Notes under the pieces: generated by a model
Seen by the model: only the letters and a program-made list of their open reading frames with translations
Database searches by the model: none
Told to the model about the DNA's origin: nothing
Program-made: the position numbers and the translations under genes
Part shown: one piece after another, positions 1-5,468 of the stretch
How positions within the stretch are numbered: position 1 is the stretch's first letter
Layout: the number at the start of each line of letters is the position of its first letter
DNA from: Ignavibacteria bacterium
GTDB lineage: Bacteria > Bacteroidota > Ignavibacteria > Kapaibacteriales > UBA4661
DNA: 5,468 bases
Assembly (NCBI GenBank): GCA_013298375.1
Contig: JAAFHM010000344.1
Coordinates: forward strand, 1-5,468
Direction: 5' to 3'

Positions 1-3000
1 GGGACGCATCACGGACTGAACCGTTACGACGGATACACCTGCAAAAGCTATTTCGCCAACCCCAACAGCCCGTCAGCACTTGCGAGCGACGATATTGCCG
101 ATTTAGCATTGGACAAGCAAGGAAACATCTGGGTTGCCACGCATAATGACGGCGTTGCGCGGCTGAATCCGCGCACCGAGCAGTTCCGCACCTTTCGTCA
201 TAACCCCTCTGACCCGCACAGCATCAGCAGCAACGAGACCAACGGGCTGTGCCTTGATTCTTCTGGTACGCTGTGGGTCAGTACCTACAATGCTGGTCTC
301 AACCGCTTCGATACGGCTTCGCAGTCGTTTCGGCGTGTTACGGCGTTGTTTCGCGGGGTATTGTGTCCCCAAGGCGTTTGCGGCTTAACGGGAATGTGTG
401 CCAGTGCGGATGGGCGCTTGTGGTTTGGCGCGGATGGTGGCGGTGTCTATCGTGCTTCCTCGCAGATACAGACGGTGAGGTCGAATACGTCTCGTGGTGC
501 GGTTGTGGAGATACTTCCCCTTGAAACCTTTGCCCACAGCACTCATTCGGTTATGAATATGAAAGCAAATTTTATCACGGCACTTGCGCCGGAGAAGCGT
601 GGAAGCGGCTTGTGGGCGGCAAGTTGGGGCGGAGGTTTGGCAAAAATCGACCCCGTGCGAGGCATTACCTCAGTTATCCGCATGATTGCTGGAGTTGCGG
701 CATTGCCCAATAACACCATTCGTGATGTTTTATGCGAAAGCGATAGTGTGCTGTGGGTTGGCACGTGGGGAAGCGGTTTGGCGCGGTACGATATGCGGCA
801 AATTTCCGCGAGTACTGCCCGTCAACGCAGCCCCGAAGCCGCATGGGAACTCTTTCAGAACGAACCAACCAACAACGAAAGTTTGGGTGGAAATTTTATT
901 ACGATGCTTTTTCGCGATAGTCAAGGGCGGCTTTGGATAGGCACGGAGAATGCGGGTGTGAGCCTCTTGAACCCCCACAAGCCGCAATTTACCGTTATTC
1001 GTGCCAATCCTGCGGCGGTAGCTTCGGGTAGAGGCGGTTTGCGGGACAATATGATAACGGCACTTGCGCCAAATGTGCTAAAAAGCCAGCATTCATCGGT
1101 TGCTGCCGATACATTGGGGCGCGGCGTGTGGATCGGCACGATGAATGGCGGGCTGCATCATCTGAACACGCAAAGCGGCATGATAACAGGCTTCTCGATG
1201 AATCTTGCCACGAAAAGTGGCGTTTCTCACCGATTTATTCAAGCACTGCACGAAGACCGCTTTGGGCGCTTGTGGATTGGGAATGATAGCGGTGGGGTGA
1301 GTGTGCTGGAAGTGGCTTCCAAAGCGCATCGCAACTATCCTACGCGCCATTGGCGTATCGGCACGAGTAACCCTTTGCAATTCCACGACACACCCGGTTT
1401 GGTGGCGGCGTTTGCCGTACAGCCTTCTTCAAACCCGCTTCAAGACTCGCTTTGGATCGCTCTGACAGGCTCGGGGCTTATTCAAACGCCGCTTTCTGCC
1501 AATGTTCACGAAGAATTTCGGCATCCTGCAAATCTCTATTCACCACTTGAACGCCCGAACAACACACACTTCGGCTCGACACGGATTCTGACGATGCTTC
1601 CCGACGGCGCGGATGGATTCTGGCTTGCCACCGATACGGCAGGACTTGACCACTTCCACGTTCCCACGCGGGTTGTACGGCATTTTCGGCATAACAATTC
1701 GGATTCCGCAAGCCTGAGCAATGACGGCGTAAATTGCCTCCACCAAGCACGAAATGGAACGTTGTGGGTGGGAACGCAACTGGGATTGAATGCTTTTCTG
1801 CCCGCCACGCAAAGATTTATGCGCTTTACCATGCGCGACGGACTGCCGGACAATGCCATTGCAAGTATTCAAGAAGATGCTTCTGGAAGGCTTTGGATTG
1901 GTACAAACAAGGGGTTGTGTTGTTTGCGCTTCGTGGAGACAAAGACTGTGGGAATGCGGCTTGCAGAGATGCTGCATTACGACGAGCGCGACGGCATTGC
2001 CGACAATGAGCATACAGGAGCGGCGTTCACTGCCGCCGATGGCACGATGTTTTTTGGCACGACGGGTGGACTGACGATATTTCATCCCGACAGCATTCGC
2101 CCGTCCGTTCTTGCGCCGAGTGTTGTTTTGACGGGCTTTCGGAAGTTTAATCGCCCGACCCGCTTGGATACAGCAATGCCGTATTTGACTATGCTTCCGC
2201 TCGCCTACACCGACAATGTTTTTTCGATAGAATTTGCCGCACTCGGCTTCACAACAGCCGCCAAGCAGCGTTATGCTTACAAATTGGATGGATTCGATGA
2301 GGCGTGGATAGATGCCGGAACAAGTCGTGAAGCCACGTACACGAATTTGCGCGGCGGCAACTATCGTTTCCGTGTTCGGGCTGCTAATGCTGACGGTCTT
2401 TGGAGCAGTTCGGAAGCGGTCTTGGCGATTGCCGTAACGCCGCCATTTTGGGAAACGACGTGGTTTCTGGGGTTTGTGGCGATTCTGGTTCTGGCATCAG
2501 CTTCGGCGCTGACCTACACTCTTTCGCGTCGGCGTTTGACAGAGCAGGTGCGTGAATTAGAGCGTCAGCGCAGCATTGACCAAGCCAAAGAGCGAGAACG
2601 CAAGCGCCTTTCCGCCGATTTACATGACGAAATCGGTTCGGGTTTAACGCAAATTTCGATGCTCAGTGATGTGATGAAACGTCAACTGCCGAAAGATACG
2701 CCCGTGCGCGGGCATATCGAAACCATTTCCGTCACCGCGCAAGACGTAGTACGCTCGGTGGGCAATATCGTTTGGGCGCTTAATCCTGAAAACGACACGC
2801 TGGGGAACTTTCTGGCTTACACGCGAGAATACGCCGGAGGCTATTTTGCTGGAACAGGAATCACGGTGCGAAGCGCCTTCCCGAACCTTTTGGCAGACGA
2901 AATCGCTGAATGCCGCGTAACGGCGACCTTCCGCCGGAATATGTTTTTGGTGGTGAAAGAGGCATTGGCGAATATCGCTAAACACGCGGCGGAATCTCGT

Positions 3001-3213
3001 GTTGTTGCCTTTGAGGTGGAATTTGATGCCGAATCGAAAACGCTTCAAGTGCGTATTGCGGACGATGGGGCAGGCATGGCGAATTTGGAAGGGCGAGAGT
3101 TCGGGAATGGCTTAAAAACGATGCGTCGGCGCGTGGAGGAGATGGGCGGAGAGTTTTGGATAACGAGCGCCGAAGGGCAGGGAACGGCGGTGCGGTGCCG
3201 TGTTGGGGTGTGA
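1..3213 (+). CDS. Propeller-type sensor histidine kinase (Reg_prop x14, Y_Y_Y, HisKA_3, HATPase_c), 5' end missing
   Basis: Membrane sensor kinase of a two-component system. The frame is open from base 1 and ends in TGA at 3211-3213, giving 1070 visible residues. The window opens inside blade 1 (GTHHGLNRYDG), so probably only a signal peptide and the start of that blade are lost. Fourteen blade signatures of the LWxGTxxxGLxxxD type follow up to about residue 700, enough for two seven-bladed propellers as in hybrid two-component sensors. Then come a Y_Y_Y domain (about 737-815), one hydrophobic span (about 821-842), a charged helical linker, a HisKA_3 domain with phosphoacceptor His875 in DLHDEIG, and an HATPase_c with N-box Asn991 (EALANIAKH), DDGAG at 1021 and GNGLKTM at 1035. 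Unlike classical hybrid sensors it carries no receiver or AraC domain, so it needs a separate regulator, probably the convergent gene at 3363-4016. The propellers should lie outside the cytoplasmic membrane. The ligand cannot be read from the sequence. Confidence 0.95.
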   Translation, partial: GTHHGLNRYDGYTCKSYFANPNSPSALASDDIADLALDKQGNIWVATHNDGVARLNPRTEQFRTFRHNPSDPHSISSNETNGLCLDSSGTLWVSTYNAGLNRFDTASQSFRRVTALFRGVLCPQGVCGLTGMCASADGRLWFGADGGGVYRASSQIQTVRSNTSRGAVVEILPLETFAHSTHSVMNMKANFITALAPEKRGSGLWAASWGGGLAKIDPVRGITSVIRMIAGVAALPNNTIRDVLCESDSVLWVGTWGSGLARYDMRQISASTARQRSPEAAWELFQNEPTNNESLGGNFITMLFRDSQGRLWIGTENAGVSLLNPHKPQFTVIRANPAAVASGRGGLRDNMITALAPNVLKSQHSSVAADTLGRGVWIGTMNGGLHHLNTQSGMITGFSMNLATKSGVSHRFIQALHEDRFGRLWIGNDSGGVSVLEVASKAHRNYPTRHWRIGTSNPLQFHDTPGLVAAFAVQPSSNPLQDSLWIALTGSGLIQTPLSANVHEEFRHPANLYSPLERPNNTHFGSTRILTMLPDGADGFWLATDTAGLDHFHVPTRVVRHFRHNNSDSASLSNDGVNCLHQARNGTLWVGTQLGLNAFLPATQRFMRFTMRDGLPDNAIASIQEDASGRLWIGTNKGLCCLRFVETKTVGMRLAEMLHYDERDGIADNEHTGAAFTAADGTMFFGTTGGLTIFHPDSIRPSVLAPSVVLTGFRKFNRPTRLDTAMPYLTMLPLAYTDNVFSIEFAALGFTTAAKQRYAYKLDGFDEAWIDAGTSREATYTNLRGGNYRFRVRAANADGLWSSSEAVLAIAVTPPFWETTWFLGFVAILVLASASALTYTLSRRRLTEQVRELERQRSIDQAKERERKRLSADLHDEIGSGLTQISMLSDVMKRQLPKDTPVRGHIETISVTAQDVVRSVGNIVWALNPENDTLGNFLAYTREYAGGYFAGTGITVRSAFPNLLADEIAECRVTATFRRNMFLVVKEALANIAKHAAESRVVAFEVEFDAESKTLQVRIADDGAGMANLEGREFGNGLKTMRRRVEEMGGEFWITSAEGQGTAVRCRVGV

Positions 3214-3256
3214 TTGGGGTGTATGAAATATGAAGGCTATCGGTGCGGTTTCTTGA

Positions 3257-3306
3257 CCGTCCGGCGGGTGCCGTGCAAGCGCCCTACCCGCCGGACGGCA
3301 GCTTTT
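3257..3306 (+). terminator. Strong hairpin between convergent genes, likely kinase terminator
   Basis: A perfect 13-bp GC-rich inverted repeat (ccgtccggcgggt at 3257-3269, acccgccggacgg at 3286-3298) encloses a 16-base loop. On the plus strand it is followed, after four bases, by a run of only four T (3303-3306). It lies 43 bases after the kinase stop, so a Rho-independent terminator for the kinase is the simplest reading. On the minus strand the stem is followed by tcaagaaa with no T run, so it would be a poorer terminator for the response regulator, though a stem this strong could still block transcription from both sides. A dispersed intergenic repeat is an alternative. Confidence 0.65.
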
Positions 3307-3362
3307 ATGCACTCCTCAGCCGCCCGACGGGAAGAGTTTTTCGACTTGCCCTCGTATAGCAT

Positions 3363-4016
3363 TCACCGCCATTCCTCGTACTGCTCCAAGAGCGCTTTGC
3401 GGGAATTAACCTGTAATTTTTTGTAAATCTTGTGGATATGCGTGCGTATCGTTTCAACGCTCAAAAAGAGTTCGTTGGCAATTTCTTGGTACTGAAGCCC
3501 TTGTGCTAATTTTTCTGCCACATCCCGTTCTCTTGGTGTGAGGTCGTCGGAGAGCCGTTTGCGTTTGCCCATCTCTCGGAATGCCTGTAAGACCTGCCGA
3601 GCTATCGGGCTTGACATCGCCGAACCGCCTTTATACACGTCTTCGATGCTTTCAATGATTTTTTCGGGTGGCGTATTTTTGAGTAAATAGCCATTTGCTC
3701 CTGCTTCTACGGCATGAAAGATATTGTCGTAATCCTCGAAAACGGTCATCATAATACACTCCGCCGCAAATCCCCGCTCTCTGAGGTGCCGAATACACTC
3801 AATTCCCGACATTCCCGGAAGACCAATATCCATCAGCACGACGTGGACATCACACGCCGGAAGCGCCGCCAGTGCTGCTTCGGCGTTGGGGAATGTGGCT
3901 TGGCAGGAGAGAGTATCGGTGCTGTTGATAATTGCGCTCATCGCACTGCGTATCGCGTCTTTGTCCTCGACAATCGCAACATTGATTTTGCCGATAGGCG
4001 GCATTGCGTCTTGCAT
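3363..4016 (-). CDS. NarL/FixJ-family DNA-binding response regulator
   Basis: Cytoplasmic two-component transcription factor of 217 residues, the usual size of the family. With ATG at 4016 as residue 1, the receiver domain shows the acidic pair Glu17-Asp18 (IVED), phospho-acceptor Asp63 (VLMDIGLPG), Thr91 (MMT) and Lys113 (GYLLKNT): a complete active site. A linker rich in Lys/Arg leads to a LuxR/GerE helix-turn-helix (about 159-213: LTPRERDV, then QEIANELFLSVETIRTHIHKIYKKL). The reading frame stays open upstream to another ATG at 4073 (236 residues), but those extra 19 residues match nothing expected of a receiver and neither start has a good ribosome site; a weak AGAGA lies seven bases before 4016. 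A third ATG at 4004 is also possible. The gene converges on the HisKA_3 kinase, its likely phosphodonor, with 149 bases between the stops. It is transcribed divergently from the small HTH gene at 4641. Confidence 0.93.
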   Translation of the reverse strand: MQDAMPPIGKINVAIVEDKDAIRSAMSAIINSTDTLSCQATFPNAEAALAALPACDVHVVLMDIGLPGMSGIECIRHLRERGFAAECIMMTVFEDYDNIFHAVEAGANGYLLKNTPPEKIIESIEDVYKGGSAMSSPIARQVLQAFREMGKRKRLSDDLTPRERDVAEKLAQGLQYQEIANELFLSVETIRTHIHKIYKKLQVNSRKALLEQYEEWR

Positions 4017-4188
4017 ACGGTGGTCTCTGAGTTGTAGTGATAGCTGGCGCTTGGGGTTGGCGCAAGCACTCATAATTGTTTTGCTCGCAAAATAGTGCTT
4101 TTTCCGAAATCGCCATGGTGTAAAAACGTGTGAGTCGCCTCCGATGCAAGCAAATACCTAGTCGCCCTATCTCTATACCCCTTCTCAT

Positions 4189-4212
4189 CAGGGTTTCAGG
4201 CTAGAAACCCTG
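4189..4212. repeat. Perfect 9-bp inverted repeat, possible operator
   Basis: cagggtttc (4189-4197) and gaaaccctg (4204-4212) are exact reverse complements separated by six bases. No T run follows on either strand, so it is not an ordinary intrinsic terminator. Its position in the gap between two divergently transcribed DNA-binding proteins, both with LuxR-type helix-turn-helix domains that bind as dimers, makes an operator plausible. A dispersed palindromic repeat or an RNA hairpin in a leader is equally possible from the sequence alone. Confidence 0.5.
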
Positions 4213-4243
4213 TCTCAGCAAAAAATCAACATTTTTCATCTTG

Positions 4244-4249
4244 TATAAT
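4244..4249 (+). promoter_or_regulatory. Candidate -10 hexamer TATAAT
   Basis: A perfect TATAAT lies in an AT-rich stretch on the plus strand. There is no recognisable -35 hexamer at 16-18 bases upstream, only an A-rich run, and it would leave a leader of almost 400 bases before the HTH gene at 4641. It may be coincidental or drive an untranslated RNA. Confidence 0.2.
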
Positions 4250-4296
4250 TCCCCAAAAAGTGTAGTAGCATCGGGCTTTGAGGGACATCCGAAAAG

Positions 4297-4320
4297 TTTA
4301 TCGCCGGAAGTACCGATAAA
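4297..4320. repeat. 7-bp inverted repeat in intergenic region
   Basis: tttatcg (4297-4303) and cgataaa (4314-4320) are exact reverse complements around a ten-base loop. The stem is mostly A/T with only two G-C pairs at its inner end. It may be a minor RNA stem or a protein site; an arm this short could arise by chance. Confidence 0.3.
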
Positions 4321-4640
4321 ACCTTGTGTTCAGGGAGAGTACTGTTCTACCGTTTCGTCTTCAATAATACCATCACACACATCTCATATTTTTCGTGGGA
4401 GCGCGAAAGCGTAGTTTGCATCCGTGTTTTGGGACGGGAAATCTCTTCGCAAACGGGTATAAATTGGGTAAAAAATGAGTAGTAAATGAGAAAGGTCTAA
4501 ACCCCGCATAAACACTATCTTGTGCAGCTATTCGTGTCGCAGCTTTCGCAGTGGTGGCGAAGAAAGCAAGCGCCGTGAGACGACGCACATTCAATATTTG
4601 CCAACCCAAGAGCTGGTGCGCTCTTCACGCCCATTGCTTT

Positions 4641-4931
4641 ATGAAAAAATCCCAACATCCTCCCAAACCTTCTCTTCATCTGCTGTTGCGGCAATCCGGA
4701 TTTGTGCGCGTTCTGCATCAACGCTATCCGACGTTGACGCGGCAAGAGTTGCTTATTTGTGTGCTGCTCCGCGACGGCTTGAGTTCGGGCGAAATGGCTT
4801 CAAAACTGCATTGTTCTATACGCACGGTGGAGAATCATCGGTACAAAATCCGTAAAAAGATTGGTTTGAGGACATCGGAAGATTTGTCCTTGATGATGGT
4901 ACTTATGCCGAGTCGTGAGGAGAAAAGGTAA
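4641..4931 (+). CDS. Small LuxR-type helix-turn-helix protein (HTH only)
   Basis: A 96-residue predicted DNA-binding protein. After a basic, proline-containing N-terminus, residues about 28-90 form a LuxR/GerE helix-turn-helix: YPTLTRQELLIC, then GLSSGEMASKLHCSIRTVENHRYKIRKKIGL. This subtype ('LT..EL.IC.LL..GLSS.E.A..L..S.RTVE.HR..IRKK.GL') is, to my knowledge, usually found at the C-terminus of longer sensor proteins of Bacteroidota and relatives; here no receiver, ligand or TPR domain precedes it. ATG at 4641 is chosen because the residues just before it look non-coding. The frame is open back to 4512 and includes a GTG at 4551 (126 residues). No clear Shine-Dalgarno sequence precedes either start. 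It could be a free-standing regulator or the surviving tail of a decayed larger gene. Expression and targets are unknown; it is divergent from the response regulator and convergent with mazF. Confidence 0.75.
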   Translation: MKKSQHPPKPSLHLLLRQSGFVRVLHQRYPTLTRQELLICVLLRDGLSSGEMASKLHCSIRTVENHRYKIRKKIGLRTSEDLSLMMVLMPSREEKR

Positions 4932-4951
4932 TGGTGCGGGTGGGCGGGAGA

Positions 4952-4986
4952 GTTCAATCGCTTCTTTGAACAATAATTTCTTTTTT
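4952..4986 (+). terminator. Weak hairpin plus T-rich tract after the HTH gene
   Basis: gttcaa (4952-4957) and ttgaac (4966-4971) pair around an eight-base loop 20 bases after the HTH gene's stop. Five bases later comes a T-rich tract (4977-4986, one C). The stem is short and AT-rich and the T tract is not adjacent, so this is at best a weak intrinsic terminator for the plus-strand gene. Read on the minus strand there is no T run after the stem, so it does not obviously terminate mazF. Confidence 0.3.
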
Positions 4987-5035
4987 CAACGAACCCAAAC
5001 ACCGCAAGGAATGACGCTATGACAACGCTTTCGCT

Positions 5036-5404
5036 TCATCGCAGCCCGAAAACAACCGCTAGTGCGGTATCAATCTCCGTGAGGGTTGCGGCATCCACGC
5101 GCCCGCGCATCTGCACGAAGCGCCGGTCAAAATCTACGGGGCGAGTTTGGAGGCAATCCGCGATAGAGAGCTTTGTTAAGCCATTTTCGGTACTTGGTGC
5201 CAGTTCTACATTTGTTGTGATGAGGCGTTTTTTCTCGCTCCATGCCGTAATCGGAACTACTTGCACCACAGGTACACGGCGATTGTACACATCATTGGTG
5301 ACGACAATACACGGGCGAATTTTCCCTGTTTCTGAGCCAAGTATTGGGTCGAGATTAATATCGGCTATCATTCCGCGAAAAGGTGTTGGAACGCTTCTGT
5401 TCAC
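5036..5404 (-). CDS. mazF: MazF/PemK-family endoribonuclease toxin
   Basis: Toxin of a type II toxin-antitoxin module. The family cleaves single-stranded RNA at short specific sequences, arresting growth until a cognate antitoxin neutralises it. The 122 residues match the family length and order: an RG motif at 10-11 opening the first strand, then LDPILGSETGKIRPCIVVTND (about 18-38) with Arg30 at the place of the E. coli MazF catalytic Arg, VVPIT with Thr53 at the place of the catalytic Thr, LSIADCLQTRPVD (79-91), and a C-terminal helix TLTEIDTALAVVFGL. The start is GTG at 5404, with GGAG seven bases upstream and an in-frame TAG at 5420-5422 limiting any extension. The internal ATG at 5371 would remove the conserved RG. 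No residue known to be essential is missing, so it should be active. The cleavage sequence cannot be predicted. The antitoxin should lie upstream, beyond the right edge. It converges with the HTH gene at 4641. Confidence 0.93.
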   Translation of the reverse strand: MNRSVPTPFRGMIADINLDPILGSETGKIRPCIVVTNDVYNRRVPVVQVVPITAWSEKKRLITTNVELAPSTENGLTKLSIADCLQTRPVDFDRRFVQMRGRVDAATLTEIDTALAVVFGLR

Positions 5405-5468
5405 TGAGGATCTCCATTTCTAGTAGCGTACACGCCGAGGCGGTCAACACTTGAAGTTCAATATCCTC
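5355..5468 (-). CDS. Possible 3' end of an upstream ORF overlapping mazF (candidate antitoxin), partial
   Basis: On the minus strand one frame runs open from the right edge to TAA at 5357-5355, giving 37 visible residues (from EDIELQVLTASACTLL to a charged tail). It would overlap mazF by 50 bases. The position directly upstream of a toxin is where an antitoxin gene is expected, and the N-terminal part looks protein-like. However, I recognise no antitoxin family in it, and a 50-base overlap is larger than usual. The other two frames stop at 5444-5446 and 5458-5460, so an antitoxin ending at either of those is the main alternative. Confidence 0.25.
   Translation of the reverse strand, partial: EDIELQVLTASACTLLEMEILSEQKRSNTFSRNDSRY
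5412..5415 (-). promoter_or_regulatory. Shine-Dalgarno GGAG of mazF
   Basis: GGAG lies seven bases before the GTG at 5404 on the minus strand, an ideal spacing. It decides the non-ATG start of the toxin over the internal ATG at 5371. Confidence 0.7.

Larger units (their letters stand above)
4017..4640. other. Long intergenic region between divergent regulators, no convincing gene
   Basis: About 620 bases separate the start of the response regulator (minus) from the start of the small HTH gene (plus). Open frames here are short or compositionally unconvincing in all six frames: a minus-strand frame at 4373-4609 and the upstream parts of frames entering the HTH gene show no recognisable domain. 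The middle part is more AT-rich than the flanking genes, as expected of regulatory DNA. It holds a perfect 9-bp inverted repeat (4189-4212), a 7-bp one (4297-4320), a TATAAT hexamer (4244-4249) and a 7-base direct repeat agtcgcc (4133-4139 and 4160-4166). It should contain the promoters of both divergent genes. No tRNA, known riboswitch motif or transposon end was recognised. Confidence 0.6.

Noticed and set aside
1540..2085. 181-codon open frame on the minus strand
   Set aside because: It lies wholly inside the propeller-coding part of the kinase, has no recognisable domain, and the plus-strand frame is unambiguous.
2644..3048. 134-codon open frame on the minus strand
   Set aside because: It is antisense to the HisKA_3/HATPase coding region and has low-complexity, shadow-like composition.
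3214..3426. 70-codon plus-strand frame right after the kinase stop
   Set aside because: It runs through the terminator hairpin and into the end of the response regulator; no domain or ribosome site.
3850..4188. 112-codon minus-strand frame overlapping the response regulator start
   Set aside because: It overlaps the receiver coding sequence in another frame and is rich in Arg/Gln/Thr without any domain; the part outside the regulator gene is short.
4321..4360. Possible tRNA T-arm (gttcta) or riboswitch-like element
   Set aside because: No cloverleaf arms can be folded around it and no known riboswitch consensus fits.
4373..4609. 78-codon minus-strand frame with a faintly signal-peptide-like N-terminus
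   Set aside because: No ribosome site or recognisable domain, and the composition resembles random translation of the intergenic region.
4520..4855. 111-codon plus-strand frame overlapping the small HTH gene
   Set aside because: It is the shifted frame of the HTH gene, and no protein-like motifs are present.
5019..5423. 134-codon plus-strand frame across mazF
   Set aside because: It is antisense to mazF, which has all family motifs and a proper ribosome site.
1..5468. CRISPR array, transposase or insertion-sequence ends
   Set aside because: No regularly spaced direct repeats, no transposase-like frame and no terminal inverted repeats with target duplications were seen. The propeller repeats are protein-level repeats.

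Overview
The window looks like a chromosomal stretch of about 50% GC from the Bacteroidota/Chlorobiota (FCB) side of the bacteria. This is inferred from the first gene: a huge sensor made of 'two-component regulator propeller' blades plus a Y_Y_Y domain, an architecture typical of that group. No rRNA or marker gene is present, so the taxon is a guess.

Layout: (1) 1-3213, plus strand: a sensor histidine kinase whose first few dozen residues lie off the left edge. It has fourteen propeller blades, a Y_Y_Y domain, one membrane span, then a HisKA_3 (NarL/DesK-type) phosphoacceptor domain and an HATPase. (2) 3214-3362: a short convergent gap with a perfect 13-bp GC-rich hairpin, probably the kinase terminator. 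(3) 3363-4016, minus strand: a NarL/FixJ response regulator, the obvious candidate partner. (4) 4017-4640: about 620 bases with no convincing gene, between the divergently transcribed regulator and the next gene. It contains a perfect 9-bp inverted repeat and a weaker 7-bp one. (5) 4641-4931, plus strand: a 96-residue protein that is little more than a LuxR-type helix-turn-helix. (6) 5036-5404, minus strand: a MazF/PemK-family endoribonuclease toxin with a GTG start and a good Shine-Dalgarno sequence. Its antitoxin should lie upstream, off the right edge; the only trace may be an open frame that overlaps the start of mazF.

How they may work together: the kinase presumably senses a ligand outside the cytoplasmic membrane, autophosphorylates on the His of its DLHDEIG motif and passes the phosphate to the receiver Asp of the neighbouring regulator. 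HisKA_3 kinases normally pair with NarL-type regulators. The regulator could act on the shared divergent intergenic region and thus on its own gene and the small LuxR-type gene; this is inference. The toxin gene is probably an independent module.

I found no CRISPR array, transposase, tRNA or rRNA. I see no clear evidence of an undescribed system; the points most worth following up are the HTH-only regulator, the palindrome in the divergent gap and the unusual gene arrangement just upstream of mazF.
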